Shown piece after piece: positions 16,809 through 25,578 of a stretch of DNA of 64,000 nt. A program made the position numbers and the translations under genes. The notes beneath the pieces are model-generated. The model ran no database searches and was not told where the DNA came from. It worked only from the letters and a program-made list of their open reading frames with translations. The stretch's first letter is position 1. Each line of letters begins with the position of its first letter. The stretch comes from Streptomyces lucensis JCM 4490 (GTDB lineage Bacteria; Actinomycetota; Actinomycetes; Streptomycetales; Streptomycetaceae), in NCBI RefSeq assembly GCF_014650035.1, contig NZ_BMUE01000009.1:232766-296765 (forward strand). The letters run 5' to 3'.

Positions 16809-17663
16809 GTGGCGACCTTCGCGACGTCCGATCAGCTGCTGGTGATCATCGATCCGGCGGCCCGGCAGAGGGACGGAGAGTCCGTGCGGATCGCGAAAGA
16901 CGTGCTCAGCGCGGGTGCGACGGCCAAGGTCTGCCTGCCCCAGGGGCCGGAGGAATTCGCCCGGGCACTCGGCCGACGGGGGTCCAGGCGCCCGGTCGTG
17001 GTCGGCGACGACCGGGCCCTGGTCCGTGCGGTCACCCTGCTGCACCGCCAGCGGGAGCTGGCCGGCTGTGCGCTGTCGGTGGTGCCGGTCGGAGTGACGG
17101 CCCTGGCGGAGTCCCTCGGCGTGCCGGCCGGCCCGGTGGCGGCGGCCCGGGCCGTGCTGGAGGGGGCGGAGCGGCGGCTGGACCTGCTGGTCGACGACAG
17201 CGACGGGGTGGTGCTGAGCGCGCTGGGCATTCCGCCGGCGCCGGCGCGGGCGGCTGCCGTGGAACCGGTGGGCGTCCCCACGGGGCGCCCCTGGCTGCGG
17301 ACGCGCTACCGCTCCCTGGTCCGCACGCTCGCCCCGCGTCCCACCCGGCTCACCACGGTGCCGGCGCCCGGTCCCTCCCGGCTGCGGGTGGAGGTCGACG
17401 GGGAGACGGTCGTGGACCTGGACCAGCCGGTGGAGGCGGTGACGGTGGCACCGGGTGGCCGCGGGGCGGCCACGGTCGAGGTACGTCCGCTGTCGGGCCC
17501 CGGCGCGGAGGCGACCCCGCTGCTGGCCGAAGGGCGCCGGGTGACGGTCACGGGCGCGGACTTCCGCTACCGGGCGGACGCGGTGGTGTCGGGGCCGGTG
17601 CGCAGACGGGAGTGGACGGTACGGGAAGGCGCCTGGGGACTGACCCTGCCGCTGCCCGGCTGA
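16809..17663 (+). CDS. Diacylglycerol-kinase-like protein
   Basis: 284 aa. N-terminus LLVIIDPAARQRDGESVRIA and the two-domain pattern (Rossmann-like half, then a beta-rich half with LRVEVDGETVVDLDQPVEA) resemble the diacylglycerol/lipid kinase fold. The usual GGDGT nucleotide motif is not evident (VVVGDDRALVRAV instead), so activity is uncertain. GTG 16809 has GGCAGGA 5 nt upstream. It is divergent from purA, a neighbour relation I recall in other streptomycetes. Confidence 0.6.
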   Translation: MATFATSDQLLVIIDPAARQRDGESVRIAKDVLSAGATAKVCLPQGPEEFARALGRRGSRRPVVVGDDRALVRAVTLLHRQRELAGCALSVVPVGVTALAESLGVPAGPVAAARAVLEGAERRLDLLVDDSDGVVLSALGIPPAPARAAAVEPVGVPTGRPWLRTRYRSLVRTLAPRPTRLTTVPAPGPSRLRVEVDGETVVDLDQPVEAVTVAPGGRGAATVEVRPLSGPGAEATPLLAEGRRVTVTGADFRYRADAVVSGPVRRREWTVREGAWGLTLPLPG

Positions 17664-17694
17664 GCGGTGGCGGGCCGCGCCGCGCGCCCGCCGG

Positions 17695-18237
17695 TCACCC
17701 GGATCCGAAGAGGTCCTCGCGCCGTGCCCGCCACCTGGTCATGAGCGCGGCGATCTCGGTGTCGACGAACTCGAAGAAGGCCAGTGTCTCGGCCAGCCGG
17801 CGGCCCGCCGGGGTGGCGGCGCCGAGGCTGTCCACCCCCTCGCGCAGGGCGTGCTCCCAGCGTTTGATGACGGCCTCGCGGCTGGTCAGCGCCTCGTACC
17901 ACTGGTCGCCGTGCACCCGGTACCGCTCCCGGCGCGAGCCCGGTTCACGCTCCCGCGAGACCATGTGGACCTGCGCCAGGTAGCGCACCGCGCCCGAGAC
18001 GGCCGCGGGGCTGATGCGCAGCCGCTCGCCCAGTTCGGCCGAGGTCAGGGTGCCGGAGTCGGAGGCGAGCAGCGCGGCGAAGACCCGGGCCGGCATGCGG
18101 GGCACGCCCGCCTCGACGAGCTGGGCCGCGAAGTGCTCCACGAACCGCGACACCGCCTCGGGGTCCCGTTCCACGGTTCCGGAGACCTTCGGGTCCGCCC
18201 CCTCGGACCGATCGGCCCTACCCGCCCGCTCCGTCAT
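17695..18237 (-). CDS. MarR/GbsR-type transcriptional regulator
   Basis: 180 aa. Winged-helix core: RMPARVFAALLASDSGTLTS, AELGERLRISPAAVSGAVRY, then wing REREPGSRRERYRV. The C-terminal helices (WEHALREGVDSLG ... FFEFVDTEIAALMTRW) are dimer-forming and of GbsR type. Start ATG 18237 with GGGGAG 10 nt upstream. It is divergent from an ABC exporter, with a perfect palindrome (18316-18331) in the shared promoter region, so it most likely represses the exporter and perhaps itself. Confidence 0.88.
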   Translation of the reverse strand: MTERAGRADRSEGADPKVSGTVERDPEAVSRFVEHFAAQLVEAGVPRMPARVFAALLASDSGTLTSAELGERLRISPAAVSGAVRYLAQVHMVSREREPGSRRERYRVHGDQWYEALTSREAVIKRWEHALREGVDSLGAATPAGRRLAETLAFFEFVDTEIAALMTRWRARREDLFGSG

Positions 18238-18315
18238 CCCCGGATCATCTCCCCTGATCGGAAAACCGCCGCCCACCACCATCGCACCCACGCGTAGTTT
18301 ATACGGTTCCTTAAC

Positions 18316-18331
18316 TTCACAACTTTGTGAA
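18316..18331. promoter_or_regulatory. Candidate operator of the MarR-type regulator
   Basis: TTCACAA-CT-TTGTGAA: perfect 7-bp arms with a 2-bp centre, 20 nt before the exporter ATG (18352) and 78 nt before the regulator start. Size and position fit a MarR dimer site. An AT-rich TATAAAC on the minus strand nearby may be the regulator -10 box. Confidence 0.6.
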
Positions 18332-18351
18332 AGAAGCGTACGTTGCGAACC

Positions 18352-19263
18352 ATGACGCGAGCCATCACCGTCTCCGGCCTCCACAAGTCCTTCGGCCGCA
18401 CCCGGGCGCTCGCCGGCCTCGACCTGGACGTCGAGACCGGCGAGGTGCACGGCTTCCTGGGGCCCAACGGCGCCGGCAAGTCGACCGCCGTCCGCGTCCT
18501 GCTCGGGCTGCTGCGCGCCGACGCGGGCACCGCGCGGGTGCTGGGCCGCGACCCGTGGCGGGACGCCGTCGAGGTGCACCGGCGCATCGCCTACGTGCCC
18601 GGCGACGTGACCCTGTGGCGCAACCTCTCCGGCGGCGAGGTCATCGACCTCTACGGCCGCCTGCGCGGAGGGCTCGACGGGCGGCGGCGCGCCGAGCTGA
18701 TCGACCGCTTCGAACTGGATCCCACCAAGAAGGGCCACGCGTACTCCAAGGGCAACCGGCAGAAGGTGGCCCTCGTCGCCGCCCTCGCCTCCGACGTGGA
18801 CCTGCTGCTCCTGGACGAGCCGACCTCCGGCCTCGACCCGCTGATGGAGGAGGTCTTCCGGACCTGCGTCGAGGAGGAACGTGACCGGGGCCGTACCGTG
18901 CTGCTCTCCTCCCACATCCTCAGCGAGGTGGAGCGGCTGTGCGACCGGGTGAGCATCATCCGCAAGGGCCGCACGGTGGAGAGCGGCTCGCTGGCCGACC
19001 TGCGCCATCTGACCCTCACCAGCGTGAGCGCCGAACTCGCCGGGCCACCGGACGGGTTGTCCCGGCTGCCCGGCGTGCACGACCTCGACGTGCGGGGCCG
19101 CCGGGTCCGCCTCCAGGTGGAGACCGACAAGCTGGACGGGGTGCTGCGCTCACTGAGCGAGCCGGGCGTACGGTCCCTGACCTCGACCCCGCCCACGCTG
19201 GAGGAACTGTTCCTGCGGCACTACCGGGAAGAGCGGGCGGAGCGGAACGGGGTGGCGCGATGA
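18352..19263 (+). CDS. ABC transporter ATP-binding protein (drug/antibiotic export type)
   Basis: 303 aa. Walker A GPNGAGKST (38-46), signature-like YSKGNRQKVALVAALASDVD, Walker B LLLLDEPTSGLDP and H-loop SSHILSEVE. The C-terminal extension is typical of DrrA/NatA-like exporters. ATG 18352 was chosen; upstream TTG 18343 has no ribosome site. Its stop overlaps the permease start (ATGA, 19260-19263). The pair probably exports a hydrophobic compound under control of the divergent MarR-type protein. Confidence 0.94.
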   Translation: MTRAITVSGLHKSFGRTRALAGLDLDVETGEVHGFLGPNGAGKSTAVRVLLGLLRADAGTARVLGRDPWRDAVEVHRRIAYVPGDVTLWRNLSGGEVIDLYGRLRGGLDGRRRAELIDRFELDPTKKGHAYSKGNRQKVALVAALASDVDLLLLDEPTSGLDPLMEEVFRTCVEEERDRGRTVLLSSHILSEVERLCDRVSIIRKGRTVESGSLADLRHLTLTSVSAELAGPPDGLSRLPGVHDLDVRGRRVRLQVETDKLDGVLRSLSEPGVRSLTSTPPTLEELFLRHYREERAERNGVAR

Positions 19264-20861
19264 GCACGCTCGCGGCACGAACGCCCCGGTACTCCCGCCG
19301 ACTGGCGGGCACGGCGGCCCTGTTGCGCCTCGCCCTGCGACGCGACCGGGTGACGACCCCGGTCTGGGTCGCGGTGAACGCCCTCATGGTCCTCTCGATG
19401 CCGGGCACCCTGCGCAACCTGTACGGCACCACCGCCGAACGCACGGCCCTGGTCGACCAGTTGGCGACCAACGCCGCGTTCCGGGCGCTGATCGGCCCGG
19501 TCTTCGACACCTCGGTCGGCGCGCTGACCGCCTGGCGCGCCGGGGTGTACGCCGCCGCGCTCGCGGCCGCGGCGAGCCTGCTGATCGTCGTGCGGCACAC
19601 CCGGGACGAGGAGGAGAGCGGCCGGCTGGAGCTGGTGGCGTCCGGGGCGGTGGGCCGCCGGGCCCCGCTCACGGCGGCGCTGCTGGCGGCGGCCGTCGCC
19701 GACGCGGCACTGGCGCTGCTGGTCGCGGCCGGTCTGGCCGGGCAGGGCGTCGGCGGCGCCCTGGCCTTCGGCATCGGTCTCGCGGGCGTCGGCATGGTCT
19801 TCGCCACGATGGCGGCGGTCGTCGCCCAGCTGACCCGGAGCGCCCGTCTCGCCCGGGGTCTGACGGCGGCCGTCCTCGGGGCCGCGTTCGTGCTGCGCGC
19901 GGCGGGCGACTCGGCGACCGGCGACGGCTCGTCGGCGCTGACCTGGCTGTCCCCGCTGGGCTGGCTGGAGAACCTGCGGCCCTTCGCGGACGAACGCTGG
20001 TGGGTGCTCGGGCTGTTCGCGGTGGCGGCGGCCGTACAGGGCGCGGTGGCCTACGCCCTCGCCGGGCGCCGGGACCTCGGCATGGGTCTCCTGCCCGGCC
20101 GGCCCGGACCGCCCGCCGGCCGCCTCGGCACGGCGGGCGCACTGGCCTGGCGACTCCAGCGGGGCGGCGTGCTCGGCTGGTCGGCCGGCTTCCTCCTCGC
20201 CGGGGTCGTATACGGCGGCCTCACGGACGGCGCGGCCGACCTGGTCGGCGACAACGAGGGGGCACGGCGGATCTTCGAGCGGATGGGCGGGCACCACGGC
20301 CTCACGGACGCGTTCCTCGCGTCGATGACCGGCATGCTCGGACTGATCGCGGCCCTGTACGTCGTGGCCTCGGTGCTGCGGCTGCACGGCGAGGAGACGT
20401 CGGGCCGCGCCGAACCGGTGCTGGCGTGCGCGGTGGGCCGCCTGCGCTGGGCCGCGAGCCACCTGACGATCGCCTTCGGCGGCTCGGTGCTGATCATGCT
20501 CCTGGCGGGCCTGGGCTTCGCCGTCGGCTACGGCAAGGAGGTCGTACCGGTCCTGGGCGCCTGCCTGGTGCAGCTCCCCGCGGTGTGGGTGATCGGCGGC
20601 GTGGCACTGCTCCTGTACGCCGTGGCGCCCCGGCTGGCCCCCGCCGCCTGGGGCGTCGCGGTGGCGGTCCTGCTGATCGGCTGGGTCGGCCCGGCGCTGG
20701 ACGCGCCGCGCTTCGTCCTCGGCCTCTCCCCCTTCGGCCACCTCCCGAAGCTGCCGGGCGGGAAGATGGAGTGGGGGCCGGTGCTGACCCTCACCGGGCT
20801 GGCCGTGGCGCTGGTCGCCGCGGGGCTGGCGGGTCTGCGGCGACGGGACCTGGCGGGCTGA
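19260..20861 (+). CDS. ABC exporter permease (polyketide-antibiotic type)
   Basis: 533 aa with about 12 hydrophobic segments in two homologous halves, each with an exporter-like EESGRLELVASGAVGRR or EETSGRAEPVLACAVGR motif. This duplicated layout is typical of actinobacterial permeases of the polyketide-export family. Start ATG 19260 overlaps the ATPase stop, giving translational coupling. Substrate is not readable from sequence. Confidence 0.88.
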   Translation: MSTLAARTPRYSRRLAGTAALLRLALRRDRVTTPVWVAVNALMVLSMPGTLRNLYGTTAERTALVDQLATNAAFRALIGPVFDTSVGALTAWRAGVYAAALAAAASLLIVVRHTRDEEESGRLELVASGAVGRRAPLTAALLAAAVADAALALLVAAGLAGQGVGGALAFGIGLAGVGMVFATMAAVVAQLTRSARLARGLTAAVLGAAFVLRAAGDSATGDGSSALTWLSPLGWLENLRPFADERWWVLGLFAVAAAVQGAVAYALAGRRDLGMGLLPGRPGPPAGRLGTAGALAWRLQRGGVLGWSAGFLLAGVVYGGLTDGAADLVGDNEGARRIFERMGGHHGLTDAFLASMTGMLGLIAALYVVASVLRLHGEETSGRAEPVLACAVGRLRWAASHLTIAFGGSVLIMLLAGLGFAVGYGKEVVPVLGACLVQLPAVWVIGGVALLLYAVAPRLAPAAWGVAVAVLLIGWVGPALDAPRFVLGLSPFGHLPKLPGGKMEWGPVLTLTGLAVALVAAGLAGLRRRDLAG

Positions 20862-20865
20862 GGCC

Positions 20866-21459
20866 TCAGTCGACGTACTGCTTGAGTTCCTCGGTGTCGA
20901 GTTCGATGCCGACGGGTGCGGGCAGAGTGACCCCGCCGCCGAACTTCACGACGTGGATGTCCCGGTAGCCGTCCTCCGGATCGGGGTCGCTGTGCACGAC
21001 GATCGACTGATGGTCACGGTCGATGAGCAAGTAGACGGGAATGCCCACTTCAGCGTAGGCGCGAGGTTTCTCCACCCGGTCACGGCTGTGCGTGTCCGAG
21101 TCGTACGAGGTGATCTCGACCGTCATCAGCACACCTCGGGGTTCTGCCCAGTCGCCCTGCCCGACGAAGTGATCGACAGGAGCGAGCACTCCATCCGGGC
21201 GGGCCCGGCCCTTTCGGTAGGACTCCACCTTCAGTCCCTGCAACGGGTTGAGGTCGAGCTCGGGGCGAGCACGCATGCATTGCCGGATCAGCCACATCGT
21301 GATGGCGCCGTGGTTGCCGTTCGTCACTTTCCTGAGCCCGATCCGTCCGTCGATGAACTCGAACCTGACGGTGTCGTCCTCCCGTTCGGCGAACTCGGCG
21401 ATCCGCTCGAACATGCCGACCGACAACTGAGATGACGCGCGCTCTGCCATAACCGTCAT
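20866..21459 (-). CDS. Uma2 family putative endonuclease (PD-(D/E)XK fold)
   Basis: 197 aa. Core signature: RPDGVLAP, then GVLMTVEITSYDSDTHSRDR, then KPRAYAEVGIPVYLLIDRDH, matching Uma2/DUF820 with the D...ExT...D..K..Y pattern. These restriction-endonuclease-like proteins are abundant in Streptomyces and their role is unknown. Start ATG 21459 follows AAGGGGGG. Convergent with the ABC permease (4 bp apart). Confidence 0.88.
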   Translation of the reverse strand: MTVMAERASSQLSVGMFERIAEFAEREDDTVRFEFIDGRIGLRKVTNGNHGAITMWLIRQCMRARPELDLNPLQGLKVESYRKGRARPDGVLAPVDHFVGQGDWAEPRGVLMTVEITSYDSDTHSRDRVEKPRAYAEVGIPVYLLIDRDHQSIVVHSDPDPEDGYRDIHVVKFGGGVTLPAPVGIELDTEELKQYVD

Positions 21460-21546
21460 GGTGCCCCCCTTCGCAGGCCGGCACCAGCTTGGCGGGCGGC
21501 GGGTGGCCACCGGCCGGAATCACTCGATGATCATCCGAACGGGTGA

Positions 21547-22767
21547 TCACCCCACCACCACGCTCAGCCCTTCCAGCCCCCGGATCACGAAGTTCGGCTT
21601 GCGGCGCGGCTCCTCCGCCAGGGTGAGGGTGGGTGCCCGCTCCAGCAGGGCCGTCATCGAGGCGGCCAGCTCCATGCGGGCCAGGGGGGCGCCGATGCAG
21701 TAGTGGATGCCCGCGCTGAAGGAGATGTGCGGGTTGTCCCGCCGGGTGAGGTCGAGGCGGTCCGGGTCGGGGAAGACCGCCGGGTCGTGGTTGGCGGAGC
21801 CGAACAGCATGGCGATCTCCGAGCCCCGGGGGATCGTCGTGCCGTCGATCTCGATGTCGTCCAGCACCCAGCGCTCGAAGAGCTGCAGCGGGGTGTCGTA
21901 GCGCATCAGCTCCTCGGTCGCGGACGGCACCAGGGAGTGGTCGGCGCGCAGGTCCGCCAGCCGGCCGGGGTTGCGGAACAGGGCCCACCAGCCGTTCACC
22001 GTGGCGTTGACCGTGGCCTCGTGACCGGCGTTGAGGAGCAGCACCGCCGTGGAGATCATCTCCTGTTCCGTCAGGTGGTCCCCCTCGTCGTGGGCCGCGA
22101 TCAGACCGGAGATCAGGTCGTCGCCGGGCTCGTCGCGGCGGGCGGCGATCAGCTCCCGCAGGTAGCCGGAGAAGTCGGCCGAGGCGCGCACCGCCCTCGC
22201 CGCCGTCTCCTCGCCGGGGTTCAGCTCGTACATCCCGCAGATGTCCGCCGACCACGGGCGCAGTTGCCCCCGGTCCGCCTCCGGGATGCCCAGCATCTCG
22301 GCGATCACCGCGACCGGCAGCGGTTCCGCGACGTCCGTGAGCAGGTCGCCGCCGCCCGCCTCGACCAGCCGCGCCACCAGGTCGCCCGCCAGGCCGTGCA
22401 CGTACGGCCGCAGCCGCTCCACCGTGCGCGGGGTGAACGCCTTCGACACCAGGCGCCGGATGCGGGTGTGGTCCGGCGGCTCCAGGTCGAGCATGCCGTG
22501 GTCGTTGAGGGTGTGGAACGGCTCGTGCTCCGGCGGGGGCGCCGCGCGGCCGAACTCCTCGTGCGTGAACCGGTGCCGGTAGGTGCGGCCCAGCCGGCGG
22601 TCGCGCAGCAGCGCGGAGACGTCCGCGTGGTGCGGGACCAGCCACTGGTCGGTCGGCTCGTACCGGATCACCCGGCCGCGCGCCCGCAGCTCGGCGTAGG
22701 CCGGGTAGGGGTCCGCGAGGAACGCGGGGTCCCAGGGGTCGAAAGCGAGGTCGGTGGGGCCTGCCAT
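21547..22767 (-). CDS. Cytochrome P450 (CYP107-like)
   Basis: 406 aa. Haem-ligand loop FSAGIHYCIGAPLARME, I-helix LLLNAGHEATVN, ExxR in ATEELMRYD, and the K-helix/PERF-like region FPDPDRLDL. Soluble class I bacterial P450. No ferredoxin or reductase gene lies beside it, so redox partners must come from elsewhere. From memory the syntenic S. coelicolor gene is CYP107T1; subfamily was not checked. Not in an evident biosynthetic cluster. Confidence 0.95.
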   Translation of the reverse strand: MAGPTDLAFDPWDPAFLADPYPAYAELRARGRVIRYEPTDQWLVPHHADVSALLRDRRLGRTYRHRFTHEEFGRAAPPPEHEPFHTLNDHGMLDLEPPDHTRIRRLVSKAFTPRTVERLRPYVHGLAGDLVARLVEAGGGDLLTDVAEPLPVAVIAEMLGIPEADRGQLRPWSADICGMYELNPGEETAARAVRASADFSGYLRELIAARRDEPGDDLISGLIAAHDEGDHLTEQEMISTAVLLLNAGHEATVNATVNGWWALFRNPGRLADLRADHSLVPSATEELMRYDTPLQLFERWVLDDIEIDGTTIPRGSEIAMLFGSANHDPAVFPDPDRLDLTRRDNPHISFSAGIHYCIGAPLARMELAASMTALLERAPTLTLAEEPRRKPNFVIRGLEGLSVVVG

Positions 22768-22817
22768 GCGGGGACGCTAGCGCGTCGGCCCGGCGTCCGG
22801 CCAGGGGCGGCCGTCCT

Positions 22818-23312
22818 TCAGCCCCGGTCCGCGCGGAGGTGGTCGTAGTAGTCCCTGCCGCCGACGTGGACGGACGTGACGTACACGGGCAGGCCCCCGG
22901 CGTCGCGGGGCACCTCCTGGGACGTCTGGCGGGTGAATCCCAGCGACACACCGGGGATCACCGGGTGTTCGGGCCGGGAGGTGTCGACCGGCCGGCCCCG
23001 CAGGGCGGCGCGGCGGAACAGCTCCACGGCCGGGGTGCGGAACACGTCGTCCCCGTGGAGCAGGACCCGGGTAGCGGACTCCCGGCCCTCGCCGGGCCAC
23101 CACAGTTCGACGGCCGTGACGGCCGGGCCGCCCTCCAGCAGGGCCTGCACCCCCACCCCGTCCAGCGACGCGGAGACCTTCGCCGAGTTCCGGCCCGGCC
23201 GCCTGAGCACCCTGGGCTCCCCCCAGCCGGACACCGCCGCCACCGCCTCGTCGAGCGTCATCCCCAGCCGCAGCGGCGCGACCCCGCGGGGCGGGTCGAG
23301 TACGAGATCCAT
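22818..23312 (-). CDS. Hypothetical protein coupled to the first two-component system
   Basis: 164 aa, no family recognised. Segment GVAPLRLGMTLDEAVAAVSG looks like a small alpha/beta domain in which a conserved LRLGMT turn begins a helix; the rest is beta-rich (VYVTSVHVGGRDYYDHLRAD). Soluble. Its ATG overlaps the response-regulator stop (TGATG at 23310-23314), so it is the last gene of the histidine kinase/regulator operon and may be an accessory or target. Confidence 0.65.
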   Translation of the reverse strand: MDLVLDPPRGVAPLRLGMTLDEAVAAVSGWGEPRVLRRPGRNSAKVSASLDGVGVQALLEGGPAVTAVELWWPGEGRESATRVLLHGDDVFRTPAVELFRRAALRGRPVDTSRPEHPVIPGVSLGFTRQTSQEVPRDAGGLPVYVTSVHVGGRDYYDHLRADRG

Positions 23313-23977
23313 CAGCCCGGGGTCACCAGCCTCGCCTCGTACGCGAACACCGCCGCCTGCGTGCGGTCCCTGAGGCCCAGTTTGACCAGGACGCGGCTCA
23401 CATGGGTCTTGATCGTCGACTCCGCCACCACCAGCCGCCCGGCGATCTCCGCGTTCGACAGGCCCTGCGCGATCAGGACCAGCACCTCCGTCTCCCGCTC
23501 CGTCAGCTCCCCGTACGCCGCCTGCGCGCCCGGGACCAGCCGCGGGGTGTCCGACAGGCGGGAGAACTCCGTGATCAGCCGCCTGGTGACCGAGGGGGCG
23601 AGCAGGGCCTCCCCGGACGCCACCACCCGCACCCCGTCGGCGAGCTGGCGGGCCGAGGCGTCCTTGAGCAGGAAGCCGGAGGCACCCGCCCGCAGCGCCT
23701 GGTAGACGTACTCGTCCAGGTCGAACGTCGTCAGGACCAGCACCTTCGCCGAACCGTCCGCCGCGACGATCTCCCGGGTCGCCTCGATGCCGTTCAGCTC
23801 GGGCATGCGGATGTCCATCAGGACGACGTCCGGGGCCAGTTCACGGACCCGGTCCACCGCCTCCCGGCCGTTGACGGCCTCGCCGACGACCTCGATGTCG
23901 GGCATCGCGTTCAGCAGGACCGAGAAGCCCTCGCGCACCATCATCTGGTCGTCGGCGATCAGTACCCGGATCGTCAT
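23312..23977 (-). CDS. NarL/LuxR-type response regulator (system 1)
   Basis: 221 aa. Receiver domain 1-120 with phospho-acceptor Asp in DVVLMDIRMPELNG and conserved VLTTFD; LuxR HTH at about 155-215 (LTERETEVLVLIAQGLSNAE, VVAESTIKTHVSRVLVKLGL). It is coupled to its kinase by a 4-nt overlap and is closely similar to the regulator at 25579-26259. Confidence 0.95.
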   Translation of the reverse strand: MTIRVLIADDQMMVREGFSVLLNAMPDIEVVGEAVNGREAVDRVRELAPDVVLMDIRMPELNGIEATREIVAADGSAKVLVLTTFDLDEYVYQALRAGASGFLLKDASARQLADGVRVVASGEALLAPSVTRRLITEFSRLSDTPRLVPGAQAAYGELTERETEVLVLIAQGLSNAEIAGRLVVAESTIKTHVSRVLVKLGLRDRTQAAVFAYEARLVTPG

Positions 23978-25317
23978 GCGCCACCTTCGCTCACGGCGGC
24001 GACCGGCAGGAACACCGTCACCTCGTAGCCGCCCTCGTCCGTGGGGTCCGCCGTCATCTCACCGTTCAGCATGGAGACCCGCTCCCGCATGCCGGTGATG
24101 CCGTGCCCGGCTCCCGGCGACGGCTTCGTCAGGTTCGGGGCGGGCGGGGCGCCGTTGACGACGCGCAGGCCGAGGCCGCCGAGGACGTACGCGATCTCCA
24201 CCCGGGCGGCCGCGCCCGGCGCGTGCCGCAGGGCGTTGCTCAGCGCCTCCTGCACGATCCGGTACGCCGACAGCTCCACCCCCGGAGGCAGTTCGCGCAC
24301 CGCGCCGGTCACCGTCTTGTCCACCTCCAGGCCGGCCTCCCGCACGTTGGCGAGCAGCCCGTCCAGGTCCGCGAGGGTGGGCTGCGGGGCGTCCGGGGCC
24401 TCGTAGTCCTCCGCGCGGACGACGCCCAGGACCCGGCGCAGCTCGGTCAGGGCCGCGACCGCGTTCTCCCGGATGGTGGCGAAGGCCTTCTCCAGCTCCG
24501 GCGGCGGGTCCTGCACCCGGTAGGGCGCGGCCTCCGCCTGGATGGCGACCACCGACATGTGGTGCGCGACCACGTCGTGCAGCTCGCGGGCGATGGTGGT
24601 GCGCTCCTCCAGCAGCGTGCGCCGCGAGCGCTCGTGCTCGGTCACCGTCTGCTGGGCGGTCACCTCCTGCCGGGCCTCGCGGCGGGTGTGCCGGACGGTG
24701 ACGGCGAGCAGGACGAGCGCGGAGACGATCAGCATCGGGGTCACGTCCGTGCCGTCACCCCCCCAGCCGAAGAAGGCCTCCGCCCAGAGGCCGTGCAGCC
24801 CGGTCAGCACCCACATCCAGGCCGCGGTGCGGGGCCGGGTGCGTATCGCCACCACCGTGAGGACCAGCAGGTGCGCGACGAAACTGCTCGGCGCCCAGGG
24901 CCAGCTGCCCCAGTCGGTACCGATCGCGGCCGTGGCCGTGGCCGCCACGAGCGACATCCAGAACGCCCCGACCGGACGGACCAGGGTCAGCAGCACCGGG
25001 ACCAGGGCCAGCAGCGCGCACAGCAGGGCCGCCGGACCCGCCGCGTTCTGCCCCAGGGCGACGAGCGCCGCCACCCCGCCGACGGCGGCCACCGTCATGT
25101 GCGGGGCCCAGGCCGCGTACTGTGCGGCCCGGCCGCGCAGATGGCGGCCGACCGGCCCGTCGACGGCCGCGCGGGGCAGCGGGCGGTAGGCGAAGGCGCC
25201 CCGGAACAGGTCCTGCCGCAGCCCGCGCAGGGCGTCCGCGACCAGCCGGAACTCGGGGCTGCGCGGCCTGCCGGCCGCGCCCGGCGGTGTCGTCTGCGTG
25301 TACGTCGTCTCGGTCAC
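23974..25317 (-). CDS. NarX/DesK-type sensor histidine kinase (system 1)
   Basis: 447 aa. N-terminal membrane region with several TM helices (AAVGGVAALVALGQNAAGPA, AALLCALLALVPVLLTLVRP and others) lacking a large outer loop, then HisKA_3 dimerisation domain with phospho-His in ARELHDVVAHHMSVVAIQAE and a C-terminal HATPase (YRIVQEALSNALRHAPG, GAGHGITGMRERV). Start GTG 25317 (VTETTYTQ), parallel to the VTET start of the second kinase. A 14-bp motif shared with another promoter lies 67 nt upstream. Confidence 0.93.
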   Translation of the reverse strand: MTETTYTQTTPPGAAGRPRSPEFRLVADALRGLRQDLFRGAFAYRPLPRAAVDGPVGRHLRGRAAQYAAWAPHMTVAAVGGVAALVALGQNAAGPAALLCALLALVPVLLTLVRPVGAFWMSLVAATATAAIGTDWGSWPWAPSSFVAHLLVLTVVAIRTRPRTAAWMWVLTGLHGLWAEAFFGWGGDGTDVTPMLIVSALVLLAVTVRHTRREARQEVTAQQTVTEHERSRRTLLEERTTIARELHDVVAHHMSVVAIQAEAAPYRVQDPPPELEKAFATIRENAVAALTELRRVLGVVRAEDYEAPDAPQPTLADLDGLLANVREAGLEVDKTVTGAVRELPPGVELSAYRIVQEALSNALRHAPGAAARVEIAYVLGGLGLRVVNGAPPAPNLTKPSPGAGHGITGMRERVSMLNGEMTADPTDEGGYEVTVFLPVAAVSEGGA

Positions 25318-25383
25318 GTGCCAAACGGTAGGGCCCGGCGGGGCCGCGGTCGTCCCCTCCGAGAAGGGTCTGCGGGGGTCCGC

Positions 25384-25397
25384 CTCAGGTACTACGG
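25384..25397 (-). promoter_or_regulatory. Shared motif CCGTAGTACCTGAG upstream of kinase 1
   Basis: Exact 14-mer on the minus strand, ending 67 nt before the kinase start. The same 14-mer occurs at 30080-30093 upstream of the DUF1023-like hydrolase gene in the same orientation and at a similar distance. Possibly the binding site of one of the NarL-type regulators encoded here. Confidence 0.45.
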
Positions 25398-25489
25398 CGT
25401 CCGGCGCCGGTCGCCCCGGCGTGCCGTGCGGTCCCACGCCGGAGGTCCCGGACGTCCAGCGCGGCCCCGCGGCGGTGGACGCGTGTCCT

Positions 25490-25577
25490 GCGCGGTCCCG
25501 CACCGATGGTCTCGGACGTCGTGCGCGGTCCCGCACCGGTGCTCTCGGACGTTCTGCGCGCTCCCGCACCGGTGGGG
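25490..25577. repeat. Three tandem 32-33 bp repeats
   Basis: Units begin at 25490, 25522 and 25555 with TGCGCGGTCCCGCACCG-like sequence followed by CTCGGACGT; the third is partial. They lie between the stop of regulator 2 (25579) and the promoter region of kinase 1. No gene is supported in 25318-25578. Confidence 0.7.
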
Positions 25578-25578
25578 T

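Noticed and set aside
17695..19080. Extending the MarR-type gene upstream to 19080
   Set aside because: The extension is antisense to the ABC ATPase; ATG 18237 with GGGGAG and the normal family N-terminus is the better start.
18939..20861. Longer start for the ABC permease
   Set aside because: The first 107 codons shadow the ATPase gene; ATG 19260 overlaps the ATPase stop as expected for coupling.
25384..25397. The 14-mer as part of a longer duplicated promoter
   Set aside because: Flanking bases at 25384 and 30080 diverge at once on both sides, so only the short motif is shared.
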